A DNA stretch of 62,000 bases from Adiantum capillus-veneris (GCA_014529385.2 CM043943.1:98080855-98142854), one strand, 5' to 3'; counted from the stretch's first letter, positions 33,305 to 44,374 are shown. A program made the numbers and translations. Notes: generated from the sequence alone by a model not told the origin.

Positions 33305-34243
33305 CTGTTTTAACATAAATAATAAGACATAATTGAACTTTCACATTCAAAAGATAGCTGGCTCCAGAGAAAGGGAATTGATAAGTACAAAAACAACTCA
33401 GTCTTTGAATTATCTTTGTACAATGCTTATAAAAATGAAGCCTCATTCCAGTATATAGATATCAGAAGTACTTCCCCCACAATAGGTGTAGCATAATCAT
33501 GTGTAGACAATTGCTTTAAGCCAAAAAAACTTCCAAGATAAGATAGAGTCCTTACCTGCATCCATCCAAACAAGATAATAGATATGTTACCCTTGGGTGT
33601 GTTTTACAGGTATCAATGCACTATACGAGTTGTTATCCATGTCCATCTTACAACTTTTTTAAACTTACAAGCATAGTCCAAAGTACTTATGTGTTCCTTT
33701 TTTTTTTTTAATGTTTGTTTATCCCAAAGTTTATATTTCTTGACCTTTTAGCATAAATATTATTTTGATTAGAAGGCCATTTACCCTTCTAATCCAAGTG
33801 TCTCAACCCTCATCAGCATCTTATCAGTCTTTTTCTTTGCCAGATTAGTGAAGCTCCATTTCCTCTTTGCTTTTTTCAATACATGAAGCCATAAAGTAAA
33901 GAAGCCTAAGAAATCTTTAAAAATTCCATTAATAGTACAAGAATATCAAACTTGTTTTTGTTTATTTAGGAAAGATATAGTATATGCCCACTAGGGTTCA
34001 TGGAATCCAACCTTCCAAAGTTTGTATGTCAATTACACTAATTATACACCTCTTAGCAAACCAAGTGGCAGAGAACAGTTAATGTAGATGCGATATCCAG
34101 CCAGAAACAATGTCAAACCATGAAGCAAAAAGGAACTGTTGCCTTTAGGGGCTTTTTTCAAACTATACCCGACCTTGTGAATGCCAAAAAAAAGTGTTTT
34201 GTAACACACCATGAAAATAGCCAATATCAAACAAGTCCAACAC
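33304..34243 (-). repeat. direct repeat, left copy (pseudo-LTR-like)
   Basis: About 940 bp match 37464-38406 along their whole length, with scattered substitutions and small indels. For example, 'CCTCATTCCAGTATA' and 'ACTTCCAAGATAAGATAGAG' occur in both. Its inner edge near 34243 is exactly where the RT reading loses similarity. Confidence 0.92.
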
Positions 34244-34802
34244 TGTCCACCAGAGAGAATGGTGAAGTTATTCAGTAACCATGATATGTTTAAACATAGC
34301 TTCTCTTCATTGAAGTGCAAGGGGTGGGATGAATGTGTTTTTTTTATCCATCTAGGTTTTCTGCAAAGAGAAATGTAGAAGAACCCTTATTCCTAGCATT
34401 TATAAAAGCTAGTCTGATAACTTGTGATAATACATCCTTAAGCCCAAGATCTTCTTCTAAGGGAACATTTTCATAGCATTGAGTAATATCTGCTGTAAAA
34501 AGATGAAAAATCTATTTAGGGAGGTTCAGAGTAACCTCTGTTGAGTTTTTTGTTATCCAAAAGGGGTTGTAGTGTATATGCAAAAAGTTATAGCAGATTT
34601 TTTGTTTGGCGACACAGACTAATTCAAACTCTACTAGTATAAGGTCAAGACAAAGAGTGATATCTTTGGTAACATCCGTCAAGATGCCATTTGAGGCATC
34701 AGATATCCATCTAAATTTATGTTTATGAATCTTATAGGTGAAAAAAAGTACTAGTAGTTTATTATCCTGAAGAGAATAACCCAAATTTCCTAAGTGTCTC
34801 AA
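34244..34802 (-). pseudogene. PLE-like reverse transcriptase, truncated (minus copy)
   Basis: The frame has KIHKHKFRWISDASNG (substrate-binding region of RT), then FWITKNSTEVTLNLP and motif A, read through a stop as FTADITQCYENVPL (34441-34500). Further on, ISWLLNNFTILSGGQCW corresponds to the strand just before motif B. There the sequence joins the 0.94-kb repeat, so GIPMG (motif B) and the catalytic Asp pair (motif C) are missing. The copy cannot be active. The homologous region of the plus copy (53460-54000) is complete in motif order. Confidence 0.75.
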
Positions 34803-35050
34803 GATGTTATTGGTAACCTCTTGTAGGGATGTGTTAAGTCTTGTGAATCCCTTCCCAGATACCCGAGAATGTGTTGCTTCCCAAGCTAAGTTTTTGCAAA
34901 GAAGAGTGGGACAATTAGGGCTTTATCCAGACCTACTATGAACCAATTTTTTGACAGATTTTGAAATTCAAGAGCTAGTTGTGGTGTAATCCAAGAGCTA
35001 TCTATAGACAACCATTTTCTAGGTACGTGTGAGATTTTTTGGAAAAAACA

Positions 35051-35575
35051 TCATTCCACCAATTTAGCCAAGTCCAGTAGGACTATCTTCTTCAATTGGA
35101 GAGAACTGACAAGGTCAGTTAAGCAACTAAGTAAAGCTGATAAAGTGAGATATGGGTTTTTGGGAAAGTTAGGTATGTGATTAAGCCCATTAGCCAGGAA
35201 TTTTCGGACTGTAATATTTTCATTGAAGCTAAGATCACAAGTACAAACATGCATACCATATGTATCAAAGTCTTTGCAAAATGTGATTAATTGGTTACAG
35301 ACACAATCAGGAATGGAATTGTGTCGAAGAAAATCATTATTGTAGACCAAATTTTTAGTAGGTTGTTGATACTTCCAGCCAATAAGTATGTTGTTAAGTA
35401 ATTTGTGATTACCAAAAAGTAAGTCAAAACACTCACAAAAAAGTGTCTTAGGGTGTATCCAATCGAGAAGCTCATTCTGAAAGAGACAGTGAACGTAAAT
35501 ATAATCTTTGCCTGGAGTGTTTTTGTTGAGAAACCGCCTTCCACATGGACTCACAGCAACCTGCATGTTCATCAA
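35051..35575 (-). pseudogene. PLE-like ORF2 N-terminal region with Cys cluster (minus copy)
   Basis: This 174-codon frame aligns with 52633-53110 of the plus copy over its whole length. Shared features are IGWKYQQPTKNLVYNN and a Cys pattern C-x-C-x6-C followed by HVCTCDLSF. LANGLNHIPNFPKNP and a Leu-rich helix follow. An H-V-x-T-x-D-L segment upstream of a GIPMG-type RT is, as I recall, typical of some animal and protist PLE-like proteins, but this was not checked. The Cys residues could bind zinc. No GIY-YIG endonuclease motif was found. Confidence 0.65.
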
Positions 35576-35578
35576 TGA

Positions 35579-35900
35579 TTATAAATCAAGAAGGTGCCTG
35601 ATTGCGGTGTTTTTGCCTCTTCCTCTAGTGTAGCTACGAGATTTTCCTTGATTAGAGGAAGAGCTAGGTGTCAAAAAAGAAGTAAAAGAGTTGGGAGTAG
35701 CAAGAGAATTAGGTCTTTTTAGTGAAGGGGAGTCGTCTTCATCAATACAAGGCTTGAGTAAGCTAGTGATAATCTTTACTCCTTTGTAATTAGCATAATT
35801 GGTTAGATAAATCCCAGGCTCATCCGACTTTAGCTCCTTCAAGCTATCCAGCATTAGCCCACAAAAGATGTTGAAAGCAATTTGAGCAATTACTACTGTT
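35579..35900 (-). pseudogene. PLE-like ORF1 C-terminus, basic RG-rich (minus copy)
   Basis: The frame reads L-K-E-L-K-S-D-E-P-G-I-Y-L-T-N-Y-A-N-Y-K-G, then an acidic patch and a Ser-rich linker. It ends in a basic SYTRGRGKN segment and LLDL, followed by TAA. The plus copy has the matching SYVRGRGRN and LLDM, followed by TAA at the corresponding place. The conserved stop suggests a true boundary between two reading frames. Confidence 0.6.
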
Positions 35901-36147
35901 TAGCTTGGGCATCCAACCAAGAACATAAGGGAGAGATGAAATTCCACCGATTTTTCGGGGAAGAGTAGGTCCAGATGGTTGAGAATAAACCAAATGGCAT
36001 GATCAAACACATGATGTTGGATTTGCATGAGGCTTTAGGGTCAAGAAACTTGCAGGCACATTTAACATAGGGTCAAAAAACATTCCAGATGGATTTTGTA
36101 TAGAAATTTGGATGGTCGATGAGGTTGAGGTTGAAGGGGGATTTTAT

Positions 36148-36442
36148 GAGTTCCCCTTTGTCAAAGGAACTGTCCACTTCTCAAAATTTTGAATCTGCAG
36201 TCTTCAACAGTAGAGGCAGTGAGATTAGCTAGATAAACCTAGGTTTCACTAAGAATTGGTGCTAGAAAGGCTTTGTTAGGTAGGACCAAGAGCTGAGTTC
36301 CCCTTTGTCAAGGAACTATCCACTTTTCAAAATTTTGAATCTGCAGACTTCAATAGTACAGGCAGCAAGATTAGCTAGATAAAACCAGGTTTCACTAAGA
36401 ATTGGTGCTAGAAAGGCTTTGTTAGGTAGGACCAAGAGCTGA
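36148..36442 (-). repeat. 148-bp tandem duplication inside PLE-like ORF1
   Basis: The segment starting GAGTTCCCCTTTGTCAA at 36148 recurs at 36296 with few differences, through GGTAGGACCAAGAGCTGA. It duplicates part of the coding region that has one copy in the plus-strand element, so it arose in this copy. Confidence 0.9.
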
Positions 36443-36968
36443 TGTTCCACCCCAAAAGATTCAATTTCAATCTGCCTAAGAGGTAGGAAAGGAAAAAATT
36501 TTGGTACCATTTCTAAGAGGTTAGAGTCATTGAGGGAGCAAAGATTACTCTGAAATTCTTCGACGGCTTCAAGAGCCATACTATCTCTACAAAAATACCA
36601 CCCGTCTGACGGATGGTTGGAGTAGCCGGGGTACTGATAAAAGAAGGATTGAGGCCACATAGTTTTTTCAAAAAGTTAGATAGATCAGCCCCAGAAGATG
36701 AAAATAGGGCAAGCTCATGCTGATATTGTATAGAGAGTATAGGTAATTGGGCTATGTACTGGGAAATCAAATTCACGCCATCTTTGGAATCCTTATCCAA
36801 GGTAGCCAAAATCTTGACGCAATCATTAAAAGATAACATGTGCAAGATAGACATCTTTTTGTCTGTGGTAAGAGCCCGATCATATATTAGTTGAGAAGCA
36901 TCCAAGCTGCCAATGCATCTGAGGACAAGAGATGTTGCCATAGAGAGGGGTTCATAAGATAATTCCAA
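36316..36968 (-). pseudogene. PLE-like ORF1 N-terminal part (minus copy)
   Basis: Two overlapping frames, joined by a frameshift near 36640, read YEPLSMATSLVLRCIGSLDA ... SFNDCVKILATL ... LSNFLKKLCGL, then C-R-D-S-M-A-L-E-A-V-E-E-F-Q and LLEMVPKFFPFLPLRQIE. Each block has a counterpart in 51268-51804 in the same order. No known domain is recognised; the protein is helical and Leu-rich. It may be an ORF1-type nucleic-acid-binding protein, but this is inference. Confidence 0.6.
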
Positions 36969-37463
36969 GCCTTGCGAGAGAGCAAGGGTCTACAATATAC
37001 AAAATATTTAGTAAGGCTATGACTACTTATGGTAGTAAATAACACAACATTTGGCCTTTCTTGCCAAGAAAGGTCGAGTTCTAACTGCTAAGGCATTTTT
37101 TGGAGTATGGTCTTTTAGGTAAAACTTAATCTACTCTAGAATCCTTGTATGATTCTCTGGGTTGTATTTTACTTTCATGCGGGTTGTCATTCTAAAGTGT
37201 TTGTGATCCTAAAAGGAAATATATAAACATAAATATGATTAGTCTTGCAGATTGGGCTTGCAATCCTTAAACCGGCAAAGTCAGAGACTACAATAGCCGT
37301 GAACAAGAAACCAAAAAATTAGTCTATGAGGGACCACCTATCACCAACCAACCAATCAAGGGATTATAGACTGTGGGTCTAACTTAAAACTAAGATTCGG
37401 ACCTAGTTTCTAAAGCCAGCGTCTCGATTTATCCAAAAGAGTGGAAAAACCTTATATTTAGGA

Positions 37464-38406
37464 CGTGTGTGTAGTTGTTTTAACATAAAAATATTAAGAC
37501 ATAATTGAACTTTTACATTCAAAAGACAACTGGCTCAGAGAAAGGGAAATGATAAGTACAAAAATAACTCACTTTTAGAACTATCTTTGTACAATGCTTA
37601 TAAGAATGAAGCCTCATTCCAGTATACAGATATCAGAAGTACTTCCCCCGCAGTAGGTGTAAGTGTGATCATGTGTAGACAATTGCTTTAAGACAAAAAA
37701 ACTTCCAAGATAAGATAGAGTCCTTACTTGCATCCATCCAAACAAGACAACAGATACGTTAGCCTTGGATGTGTTTTACAGGTATCAATGGACTATACCA
37801 GTTGTTTTCCATGTCCATATTACAAATTTTTTTAACTTACAAGCATAGTCCAAAGTACTTATGTGTCCCATATATATTTTTCAATTAAAAATGTTTTATT
37901 ATCCCAAAGTTTATATTTCTTGTTCTTTTAGCATAAATATTATTCTGATTAGAAGTCCATAACCCCTTCTAATCCAAGTGTCTCATCCCTCGTCAACATC
38001 TTATCAGTCTTTTTCTTTGCCACATCAGTGAAGCTCCATTTCCTCTTTGCTTTTTTCAATACACGAAGCCATAAAGTAAAGAAGCCTAAGAAATTTTTAA
38101 AAATTCCATTAATAGTACAAGAATATCAAACTTGTTTTTGTTTAGTATATGCCCATTAGGGTTCATGGAATCCAACCTTCCCAAGTTTGTATGTCAATTA
38201 CACTAATTATACACCTCTTAGCAAACCAAGTGGTAGAGAACCCTTAATGTAGACACGATATCCAGCTAGAACGAATGTCAAATGATGAAGCAAAAAGGAA
38301 CAGTTGCCTTTAGGGGCTTTTTTCAAACTATACCCGACCTTGTGAATGCCAAAAAAAGTGTTTTGTAACTCACCATCAAAAAAACCCGTTTCAAACAAGT
38401 CCAACA
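37464..38406 (-). repeat. direct repeat, right copy (pseudo-LTR-like)
   Basis: This is the counterpart of 33304-34243. It lies upstream of ORF1 on the coding strand and could carry the promoter. It begins on the plus strand with a short GT run where the left copy has 41 units. A 500-bp spacer (36969-37463) with no recognised gene separates it from ORF1. Confidence 0.9.
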
Positions 38407-38520
38407 TCAGTACACAATCGGGGCATACCCCCAAACCCCAAACAACCAGTAAAAAAAAGTCCAGCACTAGTATGCGGTCATGGCATCCCCCCAACTCCCA
38501 ATTAGCCAGTATTTGCGCGA
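38398..38520 (+). repeat. degenerate tandem repeat, 2 x about 61 bp
   Basis: AGTCCAACATCAGTA...CCAGT (from 38398) is followed by AGTCCAGCACTAGTA...CCAGT (from 38459). They show clear but imperfect similarity. The first unit overlaps the edge of the 0.94-kb repeat. Confidence 0.65.
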
Positions 38521-38835
38521 CATGTGTAAAGTTAGAGGAAACACTAGTAACAGTAAATAGTTCAATACCAATAAACATCCGGGGTATACACCGCATCCCC
38601 AAAATATTTTTTTGAACAATATGCAAACGCAGTACATCTCTATCCATGCATTGAATCATTAGAGTATTGTTTTGTCAAGCCAAGTGGTAACAACCACTAT
38701 AACGTACCCCAACATTTAATGTATAACTTAATCAAACCAATGAACAATTTACACAGAGCTACTCAAAACCGAAAACCAGTTGTGGGATCATAGCTTGCCC
38801 AAAAGTGGTAGACCATTCAACCATTACCACATACT

Positions 38836-39010
38836 GTCAAGCATAGCCAACCCACACAGTGGGCCTTACCAGGCTAAGCGACGGGGATCAAGATACCACA
38901 CATCCAGTAGTGCCTCGAATTGTCAAGCAAATCCAACCAACATAGTGGGCCTTACCAGGCTAAGCAACAGGGTACACCAACCAATAAGCTCGGTTGTTTA
39001 TAGTATCCTA
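38836..39010 (+). repeat. degenerate tandem repeat, 96-bp period
   Basis: GTCAAGCA(T/A)A(G/T)CCAAC...GTGGGCCTTACCAGGCTAAGC occurs from 38836 and again from 38932. The second copy is partial. Confidence 0.75.
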
Positions 39011-39608
39011 AGACAAGTATGAAAAAAGGAGAGAAAAACCATGACATCAAGCTCAGTAAACAATATCCAACCTGTGTCGGTTGCGTTGCAAGCTCCATGA
39101 TTGGTACAACAGAGAGTGAACAAACACACACAGTCCAAACTTTTTATGCAAGTAAAACACACACAAGGCTAAGTGAGGGGCAGAATACGCCCTCACATCT
39201 TTAAATAGGAGAAGGTAGATCACGATCACTCATGGTGAGTAGCATGCAGAATCGTTATCATCCCAAGCACTGAGTAGGCCAGGTGCTACTCCTCCTGGGG
39301 AAGCCACAACATGTAGCCACCTCTAATGCGGTCCGTCATAGTAGAGCAGAGCAGCCATTGCGCCTTTAGCAAGGCAAGGTAGGTGAGGCCTAGTTATAGA
39401 GTAAGAAACTTTTAACCCGTTAATAGCTGCCAACTAAGGACTTCCAACCATCATAACCCTATAGGGGTTCCTTCCCACGGTGGATATCGACTTATTGTAG
39501 CTAGGAAAGATATAAAGCCATATTTTAAGTGGAAATACACAGCCAAGATGACAGCAGTAGGGGGTAGTTTAGTTTTTTTTTAACCATAAACATAAAGACA
39601 AGTACCAA

Positions 39609-39610
<2 letters not shown>
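39011..39610. other. no gene; left part of a 1-kb degenerate duplication
   Basis: GGCTAAGTGAGGGGCAGA at 39168 recurs at 40219, and the block after the GT tract at 39611 recurs at 40638. This suggests an old duplication with a 1.0-1.05 kb period. No coding motif is seen. Confidence 0.5.
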
Positions 39611-39656
<46 letters not shown>

Positions 39657-39797
39657 CATGGCATGGGCTTGATATGATTGCCATCCCATAGACATAACAA
39701 TGATATTACAAGAATCTAGACATCTTTCCACCGCCTCTCATTGAGAATTGTGAGACACCTTGTGAGCAATCCTTATTTTGTTTCTACTATCTTTGCA
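39611..39797 (+). repeat. (GT)n plus 141-bp unit, first copy
   Basis: A GT tract of about 22 units is followed by a 141-bp block (39657-39797) starting CATGGCATGGGCTTGATATG. The block is almost identical to 40667-40807, with about 2 differences by eye. Confidence 0.92.
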
Positions 39798-40634
39798 GAA
39801 ATTGTCTAAGGTAAAAAAACACCTGCCATTATATCACCATATATAATGTTTTACCTTACCTTGTCAACACATAGTAGAAGAAGGCATATTTTGCCCATAG
39901 TTACCATGCTGAGCCTATTGATACAACAACAAAAAAATACCAGCCGTATACAATGAAAAAACCGACAGTCCTCGACCTATGTACAAAGCCTATTATGAAC
40001 GCGTGTTGAATAAGCCCAAGGTAGGACAACCTTCCCTAAGCTAAAACATTTTAATGTTAAATTTACAATGTCAGATGAAATCATTCAGTACAGTAAACCA
40101 ATAAAGCCAGTAACGAAGCAAGCTAGGGTAAAAAGAAACCTGAGTCACGTGCGTGGTGAGCTCCATCTTTCTTTGTTTGTGAAGCAGGTAGTAAGACCTC
40201 TTTAAAAAACACCACAATGGCTAAGTGAGGGGCAGAGATGCGCTCTCACCTGTTTATATAGCAAGAGGAGGATGGTCTGCACGTCCACTGTGTTAGGATA
40301 ATGAGTGAGTCTAGCCGCACTCCCTTGTGAGTGTGTGGTTGCACAGAACGGCACGCAGATACCCATGAATGGGGAGATCCAAAGCCAGAGAGGAGAGGCC
40401 GCCTTCACAGCGTCATGAGGGAAGAGACCATTGAACACGCTCGGCTCTCCAAGAGTTTATGAGTACTATAATTAATTCAAGGGCTATGCCCCATGTTTAT
40501 AGCAACGAATGGCATATTTTGAGTATTTTATCACTTAAAGTGACCCAATCAGGTCCGGGCAAAAGGGAAAATGGGGGTGGAACGAAAAAATTCCAGGGTG
40601 TGTGAGGGAATGATTTATCTAACTGTGAGTTACA

Positions 40635-40637
<3 letters not shown>
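39798..40637. other. no gene recognised between the two GT-linked units
   Basis: The short frames here have no domains. Some landmarks match 39011-39610 weakly, as expected for a diverged duplication. Confidence 0.5.
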
Positions 40638-40667
<30 letters not shown>

Positions 40668-40807
40668 ATGGCATGGGCTTGATATGATTGCCATCCCATA
40701 GACATAACAATGATATTACAAGAATCTAGACATCTTTCCACCGCCTCTCATTGAGAATTGTGAGATACCTTGTGAGCAATTCTTATTTTGTTTCTACTAT
40801 CTTTGCA
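40638..40807 (+). repeat. (GT)n plus 141-bp unit, second copy
   Basis: A GT tract of about 14 units is followed by the 141-bp block at 40667-40807, which nearly matches 39657-39797. The spacing between the blocks is 1010 bp. Confidence 0.92.
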
Positions 40808-40910
40808 TGGATAATGTAAACGTTAAAATGAAAGAGCAACATATATATAGCACATAAATGCATTAACATTATCAGTATGCATGTTCTACATGACAAGTGA
40901 GCACACATTT

Positions 40911-41126
40911 AATCCCTATAGTAGTGCCAATAGCTTGCTCATGAATTGCCAAATGCTTGAGAACAATATATTGACTTGTAAGTGAGTGTATGCATGTTTG
41001 TTTGAGAGGATAGTATTCAATCCCTATAGTAGTGCCAATAGCATTCTCATGAATTGCCAAATGCTTTAGAACAATATATTGACTTGTAGGTGAGTGTATG
41101 CATGTTTGTTAGAGAGGATAGTATTC
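40911..41126 (+). repeat. 108-bp tandem duplication
   Basis: AATCCCTATAGTAGTGCCAA begins at 40911 and again at 41019. The units run through ATATTGACTTGTA and GTGTATGCATGTTTGTT and differ at only a few positions. Confidence 0.93.
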
Positions 41127-41800
41127 CCTATGAAAAAAAAATTGTGATGAGTATCTTGGTGCGCGTGAGAGCAAACAATGTATCTTATCAAGATATCACA
41201 ATCTTAACACTCACATGATGCAGGCTTTAGAAATGCATTGCATGCAAAATGGAGACACATAATTGATGCAAGGAGTGAGACAAATAAAAAGAGAGACGCA
41301 CAAATTGGGGTCTAGTCCACCCACATGCTTGAGTGAACACTTCCCTTTCAGATGTCTTTCTAATAGTTAAAGTTGATGTGCTCAAAATAGAAGTACATTT
41401 CCCTTTGAGTAAAAATAGAAGATGCTATTCTAAACACAAAGTTTGCATGATCTAAATGATCTAAATACTCATCTACCTCATCAATAGCACATAGAAATTT
41501 CTTTTCCTACCAATGGATTTCTAAGTGAATTAAAAATTGCATACTTGTGACATGATTAGCCTTTTTTTACTATTCCATGCGTAGCAATTACTTATTTATA
41601 TTTATGCTTGGTGTGGGGGATCTCGTCTCAAGAATCTCAATCACCATCATTGTATCATCTTTAGTTATTTGTCTACACTCTCAATTAAACATGCTATATG
41701 CATAGTATCACACACAACTCATACACAGAGTTCAAAGATGGTACATGTGAGTGTATGTTTGACATGGAAACAAAGGTTTTTTATGATCATTTAATATGGG

Positions 41801-41801
<1 letters not shown>
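41127..41801. other. no gene recognised
   Basis: AT-rich sequence with short frames only; no repeat partner or element edge seen. Confidence 0.5.

Positions 41802-41841
<40 letters not shown>
41802..41841. repeat. (GT)n microsatellite
   Basis: A GT tract of about 20 units, followed by a G-rich stretch. Reading frames through it encode only Cys-Val repeats. Confidence 0.95.
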
Positions 41842-41842
<1 letters not shown>

Positions 41843-42208
41843 GGTTGGAGGGGGGGTAGGTTTCTCACAAGTAGGGTAGAAGCCTATTGCATGTCAGACA
41901 AGTGGTCGAGCATTGCTATGAAGAATCTATGTGAATGCTTTTGTTTTTGGGGGGTGAGAGTAGAAAGCCACATTCAACAGAGTTAGGACTCATAGGCAAA
42001 GTTAAGTGACATAGGTTAGGTGGGTTTAGAACTTGCTCGTAAGAAAGCTTTCTATTGTTATTGAAAGAGAGAAGCAAGTGGTCACTTAGCCCATTGCTAT
42101 TGGGGATGGGAATCGAGGGATATTTTTTCAAATTTTGTCTTAACTAAGCAATTTTTAAAAAAAGCTTGCTTTGCTCCAAAATCAGTTTTTGGAGCGAGTT
42201 TTTTTTCT

Positions 42209-42209
<1 letters not shown>

Positions 42210-42240
<31 letters not shown>
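42210..42240. repeat. (CT)n microsatellite abutting the Copia-2 LTR
   Basis: A CT tract of about 15 units ends exactly where the LTR of Copia-2 copy 1 begins (42241). The element seems to have inserted into or beside a microsatellite. Confidence 0.93.
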
Positions 42241-42244
<4 letters not shown>

Positions 42245-42476
42245 GGAATTAGGGTTGCAAAGAAAATGCACACAGCTTGGAGAAGACGAAGGAAGCTCAA
42301 GGCACACAATAGAGAGTGTGTTACTTAGTGTGTGATGGAAAGATAGATAGCCCTAGAGTGATGGGCGTATATACAATGCATGGGGGGGGGGGGGGAGGAA
42401 CCTCCTAAAGAGGGAAAAAATGCCCCGACGGTCCTAGTGTGTTCACACACATCACTACCACATGTATATGGTAATA
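42241..42476 (-). repeat. Copia-2 copy 1 LTR
   Basis: It matches 55987-56212. It starts TGTTGGAATTAGGG on the plus strand and contains a 14-base poly(G) run (about 42381-42394) that copy 2 lacks. The terminus next to the polypurine tract reads TATTACC on the minus strand, where copy 2 has TGTTACC. Confidence 0.92.
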
Positions 42477-42502
42477 AATCCCCCCTGAAGTGATGCGGTG
42501 AA

Positions 42503-43270
42503 CTAGAGCCAGTACATGAGTAAAGGGACGTGCCATGCCCTGAGGACATGATCAATCCACAAAGGGGAGTAAGCCCAAAGCTTTCTGGAAAGCTTCGAGC
42601 TTCTCACAAGACAATGCCTTTGTGAAAAGATATGCAAGGTTTTCGTGTGTTGGCACATAAGCCAAACTGATCCTCCTGTTGAGAGCCTCTCCCTGACATA
42701 GTGATAATGCACCTCAATGTGCTTTGTGCGGGCATGAAAAATTGGGTTCCTCACAACTGCCAATGCGCTCTGACTGTCAGTGTAGATAGTGTTGGCAGTG
42801 TCATGTCCAACACCCAAATCAGCCATAAGGTGTCTAAGCCATACACACTCAATTGTAGCTGTGAAGACTGCCCTGTACTCAGCCTCACAACTCAAAGAGG
42901 CCACAGTAGGTAGCTTCTTGCTCCACCATGATATACATGAACTGCCAAGCATGAAACAAAAACCATTTGTGGACACTCGTGTGTCAAAACAACCAGACCA
43001 ATCTGAGTTCAAAAAAGCATGTAAGTCTGGCGGCAATGATCCCCCCTTGGGATAAAACAAGCCAAGATGTAAAGTGCCACTAAGGTAGTGAAAAATCCTC
43101 TTGATAGCCTTCCAATGCTTAGACCCTAGGCTATGCATAGATCTGCTGACCTGTGAGACTGCAAACTGAATATCCGGCCTCATGTTGCATACATAAATGA
43201 GGCATCCAACAGTAGTTTGATAAAGAGTGACATCTGTAGGATCACCAGCACCATGAAGACTCAATTTCAA
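42503..43270 (-). pseudogene. Copia-2 copy 1: end of RT and RNase H
   Basis: The frame includes LIYVCNMRPDIQFAVSQVSR (end of RT), then LNSDWSGCFDTRVSTNGFCF, with Asn where the family has D-S-D-W. WWSKKLPTVASLSCEAEYRA, IYTDSQSALAVVRNPIFHAR and KHIEVHYHYVRERL follow. It is open over 255 codons. Loss of the first RNase H Asp (D to N) would weaken or abolish activity. Confidence 0.92.
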
Positions 43271-43300
43271 ACCTGTTTTTATGGGAGTGGCAATAGGTTT

Positions 43301-43669
43301 TCAATCCTCAAGTCCAAACTTACATAGCAATGTCTTTATGTAACTTTTCTGACACAAGGTAATACCACCATCACACTGCTTAAACTGTGTGCCCAAGTAA
43401 TGATGCAACAGCCCCAAATCTTTCATCTTGAAAGTAGCATTCAAATCAGTCTTAAATTCAACAATTTGTCTCTCATTTGGTTTAGTGATCAGCAAATTAT
43501 CTACATAAAGAACCACGATGAGAAGTACATCACCCTCACGCTTTACATACAATGTGCTTGCTGTTGGACTGTTACGAAAGCCTTGTTTGACCAAATGAGT
43601 GTCAGCTTTCTCATACCAAACACAAGGAGATTTTTTCAACCCATACAAAGCCTTATTACATCTGCACAC
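43301..43669 (-). pseudogene. Copia-2 copy 1: RT catalytic part
   Basis: ALYGLKKSPCVWYEK and the active-site region VVLYVDNLLITK are present. The catalytic Asp pair Y-V-D-D is Y-V-D-N here, while copy 2 has Y-V-D-D. KMKDLGLLHHYLGTQF follows. Upstream, the segment with motif A is damaged at about 43670-43880. Confidence 0.92.
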
Positions 43670-43885
43670 TTTGTCCTCTTGTCCTTTCTTGACAAAGCCG
43701 CAAGGCTACGTTACATAAATTTCCTCAATATGTCACCATTCAAGAAAGCAGTAACAATGTTTGATTGATGTACATAGAAAACGCACAACAGTCATACGAC
43801 AAGTGCGAGCAAAAGTCCCTTCATAATCTATGTCTTTTATTGTGCATAACCCTTTGCAACAAGTCGAGCCTTATGGCGATAGATC

Positions 43886-44359
43886 TCACCATCCGGCTTG
43901 CGTTTCAACTTGTAAACCCACTTCGTACCAATGGCCTTTTTGCCAGGAGGCGTCACATAAAGTCCATGTGTCATTTTCTATAAGTGCATCATATTTTGAT
44001 TGCATGGCAGCCATCCAATTTTTTGAATCATGTGCTTCATCAAAAGATAGAGGCTCCTCAACATCATGTAAGCTAGACACAGCCAAAGCATAACAATCCG
44101 ATGCATAAGATGCATGGCTAGAGCCTGAACGAGTATGACTAGACAAAGGTGCATCCAATTTACTATCACGCAATGTATGCACCAACCATTTTGGCATACC
44201 TCTAGCCTGCTCATTTTCAGCCCTTTCCTCATCAAGTACATCATGGATATCTGCATCAGTAATAGGCTGATCAATGACATTTTTTGAAACCCCCATAGGC
44301 TGTACATTTGCCTCATTGGAATTTACATTCGTATTTCCACCATTGAAAAGAAGCAACAC
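43886..44359 (-). pseudogene. Copia-2 copy 1: integrase-RT linker and RT start
   Basis: It contains an acidic linker, then SLHDVEEPLSFDEAHDSKNW, M-Q-S-K-Y-D-A-L and N-D-T-W-T-L. After these a frameshift breaks the P-P-G-K-K-A-I-G-T-K-W-V region (intact in copy 2 at about 57700). This is the standard start of Copia RT. Confidence 0.88.
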
Positions 44360-44374
44360 AGTGTCATAAATCTC

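Larger units (their letters stand above)
33304..38406 (-). mobile_element. PLE-like retroelement, minus-strand copy, flanked by 0.94-kb direct repeats
   Basis: The coding strand is minus. From right to left there is a 0.94-kb repeat (37464-38406), a body with two consecutive coding regions (34244-36968), and the second copy of the repeat (33304-34243) ending in the GT/CA tract. The proteins are clear homologues of those at 51268-54566. RT motifs match the type with K-x-H-K ... W-I-S-(D), a T-A-D-I-T-x-C-Y-E-N motif A and, in the other copy, a GIPMG motif B. This pattern is closest to Penelope-like RTs. Flanking direct repeats ('pseudo-LTRs') are a known PLE feature. RT is cut off before motif B. 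Confidence 0.65.

Noticed and set aside
33180-33446. His-Thr repeat frame on the minus strand; similar frames at 39525-39731, 40497-40694 and 41804-41986.
   Set aside because: They come from GT microsatellites.
33790-33830. Hammerhead-ribozyme-like CTGATGAG on the coding strand inside the left 0.94-kb repeat (PLE repeats often hold hammerheads).
   Set aside because: No foldable stem II or GAAA core follows, and the right repeat has TTGACGAG at this place, so the core is not conserved.
38207-38659. A 150-codon minus-strand frame across the outer edge of the right 0.94-kb repeat.
   Set aside because: It crosses from repeat into unrelated DNA. Only the part shared with 34042-34200 recurs, and that part has no RT motif.
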